Part shown: piece after piece, positions 41,446-52,465 of the stretch | How positions within the stretch are numbered: position 1 is the stretch's first letter | How the letters are laid out: the number at the start of each line of letters is the position of its first letter | The notes under the pieces: model-generated | Database searches by the model: none | What the model was told of the DNA's origin: nothing | What the model saw: the letters and a program-made list of their open reading frames with translations, nothing else | Assembly (NCBI RefSeq): GCF_050948215.1 | Contig: NW_027488691.1 | Location: forward strand, 496,001 to 560,000 | DNA length: 64,000 bases | Reading direction: 5' to 3' | Source of the DNA: Halictus rubicundus | Lineage: Eukaryota; Arthropoda; Insecta; Hymenoptera; Halictidae | Translations under genes and position numbers: made by a program

Positions 41446-42561
41446 GGGTAAGATAGAGGATAGGATAGGATAGAGGATAGGATAGGATAGAGGATAGGAG
41501 AGGATAGAGGATAGGATAGGATAGAGGATAGGATAGGATAGAGGATAGGATAGGATAGAGGATAGGATAGTGTAGAGGATAGGATAGGATAGAGGAGAGG
41601 ATAGGATAGGATAGAGGATAGGATAGGATAGAGGATACAGGATAGGATAGGATAGAGGATAGGATAGTGTAGAGGATAGGATAGGATAGAGAATAGGATA
41701 GTATAGAGGATAGGATAGGATAGAGGGTAGGATAAGATAGAGGAGAGGATACGATAGAGGAGAGGATAGTATAGAGGATAGGATAGGATAGAGGATAGGA
41801 TAGGATAGAGGATAGGATAGGATAGGATAGAGGGTAGGGTAGAATTTGGATAGGATACAGGATAGCATAGGATAGAGTATAGGATACGATAGAGAATAGG
41901 ATAGGATAGAGGATAGGATAGGATAGAGGATAGGATAGGATAGAGGATAGGATAGGCTAGAGGATAGGATAGAGGATAGGATAGAGGATAGGATAGAGGA
42001 TAGGATAGGATAGAGGATAGGATAGGATAGAGGATAGGATAGAATAGAGGACAGGATAGTGTAGAGGATAGGATAGGATAGAGAATAGGATAGTATAGAG
42101 GATAGGATAGGATAGAGGATAGGATAAGATAGAGGATAGGATAGGATAGAGGATAGGACAGGATAGAGGATAGGATAGGGTAGAGGATAGGATAGGGTAG
42201 GATAGAGGGTAGGGTAGGATAGAGGATAGGATAGGATAGAGGATAGGATAGGATAGAGGATAGGATAGGATAGAGGATAGGATAGGATAGAGGAGAGGAT
42301 AGGATAGGATAGAGGATAGGATAGGATAGAGGATACAGGATAGGATAAGATAGAGGATAGGATAGGATAGAGGATAGGATAGTGTGGAGGATAGGATAGG
42401 ATAGAGAATATGATAGTATAGAGGATAGGATAGGATAGAGGGTAGGATAAGATAGAGGATAGGATAGGATAGAGGATAGGATAGGATAGAGGATAGGATA
42501 GGGTAGAGGATAGGATAGGATAGAGGATAGGATAGGATAGAGGATAGGATAGGATAGAGGA

Positions 42562-43057
42562 GAGGATAGTATAGAGGATAGGATAGGATAGAGGATATGA
42601 TATGATAGAGGATAGGAAAGAGGATAGGATATAATACAGTATAGGATAGGATTGAGTATAGGATGGGATAGAGGATAGGATAGGGTATTGGATAGGATAG
42701 GGTATTGGATAGGATAGAGGATAGGATAGGGTAGAGGATAGGATAGGATAGAGGATAGGATAGGATAGAGGATAGGATAGGATAGAGGATAGGATAGGAT
42801 AGAGGATAGGATAGGATAGAGGATAGGATAGGATAGGATAGAGGGTAGGGTAGAATTTGGATAGGATACAGGATAGCATAGGATAGAGTATAGGATACGA
42901 TAGAGAATAGGATAGGATAGAGGATAGGATAGGATAGAGGATAGGATAGGATAGAGGATAGGATAGGATAGAGGATAGGATAGGATAGAGGATAGGATAG
43001 GATAGAGAATAGGATAGGATAGAGGATATTGTAGGGTAGAGGATAGGATAGGATAGA
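42562..43057 (+). repeat. Long-range duplicate, copy 2 (partner 12,980-13,475)
   Basis: This is the partner of 12,980-13,475 at a constant offset of 29,582 bp. Both copies are among the last family-A sequence before a change to family B: 13,938 for copy 1 and about 43,090 for copy 2. The same A-side module thus borders two different B blocks. Confidence 0.8.
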
Positions 43058-43085
43058 GGATAGGATAGGATAGAGGATAGGATAG

Positions 43086-43400
43086 GGTAGAGGTTAGGAT
43101 AGGATAGAGGATAGGATAGGATAGAGGATAGGATAGGATAGAGGATAGGATAGGATAGAGGATAGGATAGGATAGAGGATAGGATAGGATAGAGGATAGG
43201 ATAGGATAGAGGATAGGATAGAGGATAGGATAGAGGATAGGATAGAGGATAGGATAGAGGATAGGATAGGATAGAGGATAGGATAGGATAGAGGATTGGA
43301 TAGGATAGAGGATAGGATAGGATAGGATAGGATAGAGGATAGGATAGGATAGGATAGGATAGAGGATAGGATAGGATAGGATAGAGGATAGGGTAAGATA
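43086..43400 (+). repeat. Irregular-unit module at the A3/B3 boundary, copy 3
   Basis: It opens with GGGTAGAGGTTAGG and contains successive 12-bp units at about 43,215-43,265, then GATTGG near 43,293 and several units with three or four pentamers. It has neither strong A nor strong B markers. The first clear B sequence follows at about 43,428. Confidence 0.68.
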
Positions 43401-44944
43401 GAGGATAGGATAGAGGATAGGATAGGATTGAGGATAGGATAGGATAGAGGAAAGGATAGGATAGAGGATCGGATAGGTGATTGGATAGGATAGAGCATAG
43501 GATAGGATAGGATAGAGGATACGATATTATAGAGGATAGGATTGGATAGAGGATAGGATCGGATAGAGGATAGGATAGGGGATTGGATAGGATAGAGGAA
43601 AGGATAGGATAGAGGATAGGATAGGATAGAGGATAGGATAGAGGATAGGATAGGATTGAGGATAGGATAGGATAGAGGAAAGGATAGGATAGAGGATCGG
43701 ATAGGTGATTGGATAGGATGGAGGATAGGATAGGATAGAGGTTAGGTTGGATAGAGTATAGAATAGGATAGAGGACAGGATAGGATAGAGGATAGGATAG
43801 GATTGAGGATAGTATAGGATAGAGGAAAGGATAGGGTAGAGGATCGGATAGGTGATTGGAAAGGATAGAGGATAGGATAGGATAGAGGATAGGATAGGGT
43901 AGCGGATAGGTTAGGATAGAGGATAGGATAGGATAGAGGATAGGATACGATAGAGGATAGGATATTATAGAGGATAGGATAGGATAAAGGATAGGATAGG
44001 ATAGAGGATAGGATAGGATAGACGATAGGATAGGATAGGGGATAGGATAGGATAGAGGATTGGATTGGTTAGAAGATAGGATATAGGATTGGAGAGGATA
44101 GAGGATAGGATACGATAGTGGATAGGATAGATGATAGTATAGGATAGAGGATAGGATAGGATAGGGGATAGGATAGAGGATAGGATAGTGGATTGTATAG
44201 GATAGAGGAAAGGAGACGATAGAGGATAGGATAGGTTAGAGGATAGGATAGGATAGAGGATAGGATAGGATAGAGGATAGGATAGAGGATAGGATAGAGG
44301 ATAGGATAGAGGATAGGATAGGATAGAGGATAGGATAGGGGATTGGATAGGATAGAGGAAAGGATAGGATAGAGGATAGGATAGGATAGAGGATAGGATA
44401 TATGATTGGATAGGATAGAGGATAGGATACGATAGTGGATAGGATAGATGATAGGATAGCATAGAGGATAGGATAGGATAGAGGATAGGATAGGATAGAG
44501 GATAGGATAGGATACAGGATAGGATAGAGGATAGGATAGTGGATTGTATAGGATAGAGGACAGAAGACGATAGAGGATAGGATAGGATAGAGGAAAGGAT
44601 AGGGTAGAGGATAGGATAGGATAGAGGATAGGATAGGATAGAGGTTAGGTTGGATAGAGTATAGAATAGGATAGAGGACAGGATAGGATAGAGGATAGGA
44701 TAGGATTGAGGATAGGATAGGATAGCGGATAGGATAGGATATAGGATTGGATAGGATAGAGGATAGGATAGGATAGAGGATATGATACGATAGAGGATAG
44801 GATAGGATAGAGGATAGGATACGATAGAGGATAGGATATTATAGAGGATAGGATAGGATAGAGGATAGGATATAGGATTGGATAGGATAGAGGATAGGAT
44901 ACGATAGTGGATAGGATAGTTGACAGGATAGGATAGAGGATAGG

Positions 44945-45275
44945 ATAGGAATGAGGATAGGATAAGATAGAGGATCGGATAGGATGGCATAGAATATAGA
45001 ATAGGATAGAATATACAATAGGATAAAGGATAGGATAGGATAGAGGATAGGATAGGATGGAGGATAGGATAGGATAGAGAATGCGATACGATACAGTATA
45101 GGAAACAGGATTGGATAGAATAGAGAATAGGATAAGATAGAGGACAGGATATTGTAGGATAGAGAATAGGATAGGATGGATGATATTAAGGATAGAGGAC
45201 AGGATAGGATAGAGGATACGATATTATAGAGGAGAGGATCGAATAGAGGAAAGGATAGCGGATAGGATAGGATAG
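44945..45275 (+). repeat. Degenerate stretch of the satellite
   Basis: This is the most substituted stretch I can see. Within about 330 bases it contains GAATATAGAATAGG, ATATACAATAGG, AGAATGCGATACGATACAG, GGAAACAGGATTGG, ATGGATGATATTAAGG and GATCGAATAGAGG. The GGATA lattice is still readable, so it is satellite rather than inserted DNA. High divergence next to well-kept units suggests an older segment that escaped homogenisation. Confidence 0.72.
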
Positions 45276-45303
45276 AGTATAGGATACGATAGAGGATAGG
45301 ATA

Positions 45304-45433
45304 GGATGGAGGATAGGATAGGGGATTGGATAGTATAGAGTATAGGATAGGATAGGATAGAGGATACGATATTATAGAGGATAGGATAGGATAGAGGATA
45401 GGATCGGATAGAGGATAGGATAGGGGATTGGAT
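45304..45433 (+). repeat. Conserved family-B module, copy 2
   Basis: It has the same landmark order and length as 5,001-5,130. It differs by a TAGTATAG change after the first GGGGATTGG and by scattered single bases. Confidence 0.8.
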
Positions 45434-45593
45434 AGGATAGAGGATACGATACTATAGAGGATAGGATAGGATAGAGGATAGGATAGGGGATTGGATAGGA
45501 TAGAGGAAAGGATAGGATAGAGGATAGGATAGGATAGCGGATAGGATAGGGGATTGGATAGGATACAGGATAGGATAGGATAGAGGATAGGAT

Positions 45594-45675
45594 AGGAATG
45601 AGGATAGGAAAACATAGAGGATCGGATAGGATGGCATAGAATATAGAATAGGATAGAATATAGAATAGGATAGAG
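45594..45675 (+). repeat. AGGAATG/GGCATAGAATATAG element, copy 2 of 3
   Basis: AGGAATGAGG is followed by GGAAAACATAGAGG, ATCGGATAGG and GGCATAGAATATAGAATAGG. The element also occurs at 44,948 (646 bp upstream, exactly 38 units, with a different middle) and at 50,611 (5,017 bp downstream, same middle). It marks a ~5-kb duplication inside B3. Confidence 0.82.
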
Positions 45676-46301
45676 GATAGGATAGGATAGAGGATAGGAT
45701 AGGATAGAGGATATGATAGGATGGACGATAGGATAGGATAGGATAGAGGATAGAATAGGATAGAGGATAGGATAGGATTGAGGATAGGATAGGATAGAGG
45801 ATAGGATATTATAGAGGATAGGATAGGATAGAGGATAAGATAGGATAGAGGATAGGATAGGATAGAGGATAGGATAGGATAGGATAGAGGATAGGATAGG
45901 ATAGGATAGAGGATAGGATAGGATAGAGGATATGATATTATAGAGGATCGGATAGGGGATTGGATAGGATAGAGGATAGGATAGGATAGAGGATAGGATA
46001 GGATTGAGGATAGTATAGGATAGAGGAAAGGATAGGATAGAGGATCGGATAGGTGATTGGATAGGATAGAGGATAGGATAGGATAGAGGATAGGATAGGA
46101 TTGAGGATAGTATAGGATATTGGATAGGATAGGATAGAGGATAAGATAGGATAGAGGATAGGATAGGATAGAGGATAGGATAGGATAGAGGATAGGATAG
46201 GATAGAGGATAGTATAGGATAGAGGATAGGATAGCATAGAGGATAGGATAGGATAGAGGATAGGATAGGATAGAGGATAGGATAGAGGATAGGATAGGAT
46301 A

Positions 46302-46329
46302 GAGGATAGAGGATAGAGGATAGAGGATA
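46302..46329 (+). repeat. Run of 4 bare heptamers (GAGGATA)
   Basis: Four GAGGATA units sit in a row with no pentamers between them, followed by GGATAGGATAGATGATAGG. This is the first of eight such runs, all in B3. Confidence 0.88.
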
Positions 46330-46907
46330 GGATAGGATAGATGATAGGATAGGATAGGATAGAGGATAGGATAGGGGATTGGATAGGATAGAGGATAGGA
46401 TAGGATAGAGGATAGGATAGGATTGAGGATAGGATAGGATAGAGGATAGGATAGGATAGAGGATAGGATAGGATAGAGGATAGGATATTATAGAGGATAG
46501 GATAGGATAGAGGATGGGATAGGATAGCGGATAGGATAGGATATAGGATTGGATAGGATAGAGGATAGGATAGGATAGAGGATAGGATAGGATAGAGGAT
46601 AGGATAGGATAGAGGATAGGATAGGATAGAGGATAGGATAGGATAGAGGATAGGATATTATAGAGGATAGGATAGGATAGAGGATGGGATAGGATAGCGG
46701 ATAGGATAGGATATAGGATTGGATAGGATAGAGGATAGGATACGATAGAGGATAGGATAGGATAGAGGATAGGATAGGGGATTGGATAGGATAGAGGATA
46801 GGATAGGATAGAGGATAGGATAGGATTGAGGATAGGATAGGATAGAGGAAAGGATAGGATAGAGGATAGGATAGGATAGAGGATAGGATAGAGGATAGGA
46901 TAGGATA

Positions 46908-46935
46908 GAGGATAGAGGATAGAGGATAGAGGACA
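46908..46935 (+). repeat. Run of 4 bare heptamers
   Basis: Three GAGGATA units are followed by a GAGGACA unit, then the ATAGATGATAGG context. The GAGGACA end is shared with the run at 47,690. Confidence 0.87.
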
Positions 46936-47423
46936 GGATAGGATAGATGATAGGATAGGATAGGATAGAGGATAGGATAGGGGATTGGATAGGATAGAGG
47001 ATAGGATAGGATAGAGGATAGGATAGGATTGAGGATAGGATAGGATAGAGGATAGGATAGGATAGAGGATAGGATAGGATAGAGGATAGGATAGGATTGA
47101 GGATAGTATAGGATAGAGGAAAGGATAGGATAGAGGATCGGATAGGTGATTGGATGGGATAGAGGATAGGATAGGATAGAAGATAGGATAGGATTGAGGA
47201 TAGTATAGGATAGAGGATAGGATAGGATAGAGGATAAGATAGGATAGAGGATAGGATAGGATAGAGGATAGGATAGGATAGAGGATAGGATAGGATAGAG
47301 GATAGGATAGGATAGAGGATAGTATAGGATAGAGGATAGGATAGCATAGAGGATAGGATAGGATAGAGGATAGGATAGGATAGAGGATAGGATAGAGGAT
47401 AGGATAGAGGATAGGATAGGATA

Positions 47424-47451
47424 GAGGATAGAGGATAGAGGATAGAGGATA
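47424..47451 (+). repeat. Run of 4 bare heptamers
   Basis: Four GAGGATA units precede the same downstream context, ATAGATGATAGG, then GGGGATTGG. Confidence 0.87.
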
Positions 47452-47689
47452 GGATAGGATAGATGATAGGATAGGATAGGATAGAGGATAGGATAGGGGA
47501 TTGGATAGGATAGAGGATAGGATAGGATAGAGGATAGGATAGGATTGAGGATAGGATAGGATAGAGGATAGGATAGGATAGAGGATAGGATAGGATAGAG
47601 GATAGGATAGGATAGAAGATAGGATAGGGTAGAGGATAGGATAGGATAGAGGATAGGATAGAGGATAGGATAGAGGATAGGATAGGATA

Positions 47690-47717
47690 GAGGATAGAGG
47701 ATAGAGGATAGAGGACA
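47690..47717 (+). repeat. Run of 4 bare heptamers
   Basis: Three GAGGATA units and a terminal GAGGACA, 782 bp (46 units) after the similar run at 46,908. Confidence 0.87.
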
Positions 47718-49137
47718 GGATAGGATAGATGATAGGATAGGATAGGATAGAGGATAGGATAGGGGATTGGATAGGATAGAGGATAGGATATTATAGAGGA
47801 TAGGATAGGATAGAGGATAAGGTAGCATAGAGGAAAGGATAGGATAGAGGGTAGGATAGGATAGGATAGAGGATAGGATAGGATAGAGGATAGGATAGGA
47901 TAGAGGATATGATAGGATAGAGGATCGGATAGGGGATTGGATAGGATAGAGGATAGGATAGGATAGAGGATAGGATAGGATAGAGGATAGGATAGGATTG
48001 AAGATAATATAGGATAGAGCAAAGGATAGGATAGAGGATCGGATAGGTGATTGGATAGGATAGAGGATAGGATAGGATAGAGGATAGTATAGGATAGAGG
48101 ATAGGATAGGATAGGATAGGATAGAGGATAGGATAGGATAGAGGATACGATAGGATAGAGGATAGGATAGGATAGAGGATAGGATAGGATGGAGGATAGG
48201 ATAGGGGATTGTATAGGATAGAGGACAGGAGACGATAGAGGATAGGATAGAGGATAGGTTAGGGGATTGGATAGGATAGAGGATAGGATAGGATAGAGGA
48301 TAGGATAGAGGATAGGATAGGATAGAGGATAGGATAGAGGATAGGATATTATAGAGGATAGGATAGGATAGAGGATGGGATAGTATAGAGGATAGGATAG
48401 GATAGAGGATAGGATAGGATAGAGGATAGGATAGGATAGAGGATAGGATAGGATAGAGGATAGGATATTATAGAGGATAGGATAGGATAGAGGATGGGAT
48501 AGGATAGCGGATAGGATAGGATATAGGATTGGATAGGATAGAGGATAGGATACGATAGAGGATAGGATATTATAGAGGATAGGATAGGGGATTGGATAGG
48601 ATAGAGGATAGGATAGGATAGAGGATAGGATAGGATTGAGGATAGGATAGGATAGGATTGAGGATAGGATAGGATAGAGGAAAGGATAGGATAGAGGATC
48701 GGATAGGTGATTGGATAGGATAGAGGATAGGATAGGATAGAGGATACTATAGGATAGAGGATAGGATAGGATAGAGGATAGGATAGGATAGAGGATACGA
48801 TATTATAGAGGATAGGATAGGATAGAGGATAGGATAGGATTGAGGATAGTATAGGATAGAGGAAAGGATAGGATAGAGGATCGGATAGGTGATTGGATGG
48901 GATAGAGGATAGGATAGGATAGAAGATAGGATAGGATTGAGGATAGTATAGGATAGAGGATAGGATAGGATAGAGGATAAGATAGGATAGAGGATAGGAT
49001 AGGATAGAGGATAGGATAGGATAGAGGATAGGATAGGATAGAGGATAGCATAGGATAGAGGATAGGATAGCATAGAGGATAGGATAGGATAGAGGATAGG
49101 ATAGGATAGAGGATAGGATAGAGGATAGGATAGGATA

Positions 49138-49172
49138 GAGGATAGAGGATAGAGGATAGAGGATAGAGGATA
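49138..49172 (+). repeat. Run of 5 bare heptamers
   Basis: Five GAGGATA units in a row, the longest such run in the window, followed by ATAGATGATAGG. Confidence 0.88.
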
Positions 49173-50610
49173 GGATAGGATAGATGATAGGATAGGATAG
49201 GATAGAGGATAGGATAGGGGATTGGATAGGATAGAGGATAGGATAGGATAGAGGATAGGATAGGATTGAGGATAGGGTAGGATAGAGGATAGGATAGGAT
49301 AGAGGATAGGATAGGATAGAGGATAGGATAGGATAGAAGATAGGATAGGATAGAGGATAGGATAGGATAGAGGATAGGATAGAGGATAGGATAGTGGATT
49401 GTATAGGATAGAGGACAGGAGACGATGGAGGATAGGATAGGTTAGCCGATAGGATAGGATAGAGGATAGGATAGGATAGAGGATAGGATAGAGGATAGGA
49501 TAGAGGATAGGATAGGATAGAGGATAAAATAGGATAGAGGATAGGATAGGATTGAGGATAGGATAGGATAGAGGATAGGATATTATAGAGGATAGGATAG
49601 GATAGAGGATAAGGTAGCATAGAGGAAAGGATAGGATAGAGGGTAGGATAGGATAGGATAGAGGATAGGATAGGATAGAGGATAGGATAGGATAGAGGAT
49701 ATGATAGGATAGAGGATCGGATAGGGGATTGGATAGGATAGAGGATAGGATAGGATAGAGGATAGGATAGGATAGAGGATAGGATAGGATTGAGGATAAT
49801 ATAGGATACAGCAAAGGACAGGATAGAGGATCGGATAGGTGATTGGATAGGATAGAGGATAGGATAGGATAGAGGATAGTATAGGATAGAGGATAGGATA
49901 GGATAGGATAGGATAGAGGATAGGATAGGATAGAGGATAGGATAGGATAGGATAGAGGATAGAATAGGATAGAAGATAGGATAGGATAGATGATAGGATA
50001 GGAAGGAGGATAGGATAGGATAGAGGATAGGATAGGATAGAGGATAGGATAGGGGATTGTATAGGATAGAGGAGAGGAGACGATAGAGGATAGGATAGAG
50101 GATAGGTTAGGGGATTGGATAGGATAGAGGATAGGATAGGAAAGAGGATAGGATAGAGGATAGGATAGGATAGAGAATAGGATAGGATAGAGGATAGGAT
50201 AGGATAGAGGATAGGATAGGATAGAGGATAGGATAGGATAGAGGATAGGATAGGATAGAGGATAGGATAGGATAGAGGATAGGATATTATAGAGGATAGG
50301 ATAGGATAGAGGATGGGATAGGATAGCGGATAGGATAGGATATAGGATTGGATAGGATAGAGGATAGGATACGATAGAGGATAGGATAGGATAGAGGATA
50401 GGATCGGATAGAGGATAGGATAGGGGATTGGATAGGATAGAGGATACGATATTATAGAGGATAGGATAGGATAGAGGATAGGTTTGGATAGAGGATAGGA
50501 TAGGGGATTGGATAGGATAGAGGAAAGGATAGGATAGAGGATAGGATAGGATAGCGGATAGGATAGGGGATTGGATAGGATACAGGATAGGATAGGATAG
50601 CGGATAGGAT

Positions 50611-50692
50611 AGGAATGAGGATAGGAAAACATAGAGGATCGGATAGGATGGCATAGAATATAGAATAGGATAGAATATAGAATAGGATAGAG
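50611..50692 (+). repeat. AGGAATG/GGCATAGAATATAG element, copy 3 of 3
   Basis: This copy is near-identical to 45,594-45,675, and the preceding ~170 bp (GGGGATTGG, ATACGATATTATAGAGG, AGCGGATAGG) also match with the same 5,017-bp offset. Immediately to its right lies the broken-lattice patch. Confidence 0.82.
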
Positions 50693-50711
50693 GATAGGAT
50701 AGGATAGAGGA

Positions 50712-50920
50712 TAGGATAGATAGAGGATAGGATAGGATAGGATAGGATAGATGATAGATGATAGGATAGGATAGTGATAGATAGGATAGTGATAGTGATA
50801 GGATAGGATAGGATAGGATAAGAGGAATATAGAGATATGATAGCGGATAGAGGATAGAGATAGAGGATAGGAGTAGGATAGGATAGGATAGGATAGGAGG
50901 ATAGAGGATAGATAGGAGGA
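50712..50920 (+). repeat. Broken-lattice patch in the satellite
   Basis: For about 210 bases the pentamer/heptamer lattice is disrupted by small insertions and deletions rather than substitutions. Readable pieces include GGATAGATAGAGG, AGATGATAGATGATAGG, AGTGATAGATAGG, AGTGATAGTGATAGG, AAGAGGAATATAGAGATATG, AGAGATAGAGG, AGGAGTAGG and GGAGGATAGAGG. GATA tetramers appear where GGATA is expected. Both flanks are regular family-B sequence that matches the 45.6-46.2 kb region. It may be a low-quality consensus or assembly join, or a real recombination scar. No gene or insertion is visible in it. Confidence 0.8.
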
Positions 50921-51320
50921 TATGATATTATAGAGGATCGGATAGGGGATTGGATAGGATAGAGGATAGGATAGGATAGAGGATAGGATAGGATTGAGGA
51001 TAGTATAGGATAGAGGAAAGGATAGGATTGAGGATAGTATAGGATATTGGATAGGATAGGATAGAGGATAAGATAGGATAGAGTATAGGATAGGATAGAG
51101 GATAGGATAGGATAGAGGATAGGATAGAGGATAGGATAGTGGATTGTATAGGATAGAGGACAGGAGACGATAGAGGATAGGATAGAGGATAGGTTAGGGG
51201 ATTGGATAGGATAGAGGATAGGATAGGATAGAGGATAGGATAGAGGATAGGATAGGATAGAGGATAGGATAGGATAGAGGATAGGATAGGATAGAGGATA
51301 GGATAGGATAGAGGATAGGA

Positions 51321-52465
51321 TATTATAGAGGATAGGATAGGATAGAGGATAGGATAGGATAGCGGATAGGATAGGATATAGGATTGGATAGGATAGAGGA
51401 TAGGATACGATAGAGGATAGGATAGGATAGAGGATAGGATAGGGGATTGGATAGGATAGAGGATAGGATAGGATAGAGGATAGGATAGGATTGAGGATAG
51501 GATAGGATAGAGGAAAGGATAGGATAGAGGATCGGATAGGTGATTGGATAGGATAGAGGATAGAATAGGATAGAGGATACTATAGGATAGAGGATAGGAT
51601 AGGATAGAGGATAGGATAGGATAGAGGATACGATATTATAGAGGATAGGATAGGATAGAGGATATTATAGGATAGAGGATAGGATAGGATAGAGGATCGG
51701 ATAGGTGATTGGATGGGATAGAGGATAGGATAGGATAGAAGATAGGATAGGATTGAGGATAGTATAGGATAGAGGATAGGATAGGATAGAGGATAAGATA
51801 GGATAGAGGATAGGATAGGATAGAGGATAGGATAGGATAGATGATAGGATAGGATAGAGGATAGTATAGGATAGAGGATAGGATAGCATAGAGGATAGGA
51901 TAGGATAGAGGATAGGATAGGATAGAGGATAGGATAGAGGATAGGATAGGATAGAGGATAGAGGATAGAGGATAGGATAGGATAGATGATAGGATATTAT
52001 AGGATAGAGGATAGGATAGGGGATAGGATAGGATAGAGGATAGGATAGGATAGAGGATAGGATAGGATTGAGGATAGGATAGGATAGAGGATAGGATAGG
52101 ATAGAGGATAGGATAGGATTGAGGATAGTATAGGATAGAGGATAGGATAGGATAGAGGATAAGATAGGATAGAGGATAGGATAGGATAGAGGATAGGATA
52201 GGATAGAGGATCGGATAGGTGATTGGATAGGATAGAGGATAGGATAGGATAGAGGATAGGATAGGATAGAGGATAGGATAGGATAGAGGATAGGATAGGA
52301 TAGAGGATAGGATAGGATAGAGGATAGGATAGGATAGAGGATAGGATAGGATAGAGGATAGGATAGGATAGAGGATAGGATAGGATAGAGGATAGGATAG
52401 GATAGAGGATAGGATAGGATAGAGGATAGGATAGGATAGAGGATAGGATAGGATAGAGGATAGGA
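51321..52465 (+). repeat. B3 module, copy 1 (1,145 bp)
   Basis: It begins with TATTATAGAGG and AGCGGATAGG, then GATATAGGATTGG, GATCGGATAGGTGATTGG, GATATTATAGGATAG (51,661), a heptamer run (51,954), GATTGAGG (52,117), GATCGGATAGG, and a long plain 17-bp run. It matches copy 3 at an exact 2,704-bp offset over roughly 900 bp. Confidence 0.85.
51954..51974 (+). repeat. Run of 3 bare heptamers
   Basis: Three GAGGATA units. This and the next two runs sit at the same position of the three 1.1-1.6 kb modules starting at 51,321, 52,466 and 54,025. Confidence 0.87.

Larger units (their letters stand above)
15761..43090 (+). repeat. Family A block A3, main homogenised array
   Basis: This is the largest block of one family. 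It contains 15 of the 20 GATATTATTGGG anchors in the window (17,989, 19,496, 21,309, 23,119, 24,353, 25,700, 27,785, 29,089, 31,181, 31,346, 33,224, 35,115, 36,409, 38,421 and 39,026) and dozens of GTAGAATTT elements. I saw no GATCGG unit. The anchor spacing shows higher-order repeats: about 1.8 kb in the left part and 3.4-3.9 kb in the middle. From about 39.9 kb to the right end the order becomes irregular and the anchor is absent. Confidence 0.82.
39026..43090 (+). repeat. A3 right part, order breaks down
   Basis: It opens like the composite repeats (anchor 39,026, the identical 366-base module at 39,030-39,395, GTATAGTTTACG at 39,934) but has no further GATATTATTGGG anchor. Instead it contains three TATAATACAG clusters (near 40,370, 40,870 and 42,630), each followed by a doubled GGGTATTGG, an odd GATATAGGGTAGGG near 41,074, and irregular 12-bp units near 41,290. 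It leads into block B3. Confidence 0.75.

Noticed and set aside
44945..45275. Non-satellite insertion in the degenerate stretch
   Set aside because: The GGATA lattice remains readable through the substitutions, and part of the stretch recurs at 45,594 and 50,611 as ordinary B3 sequence.
50712..50920. Mobile-element insertion or unique-sequence gene in the broken-lattice patch
   Set aside because: All pieces are still made of GATA/GGATA/GAGG words. No terminal repeats, target-site duplication or coding sequence is visible.
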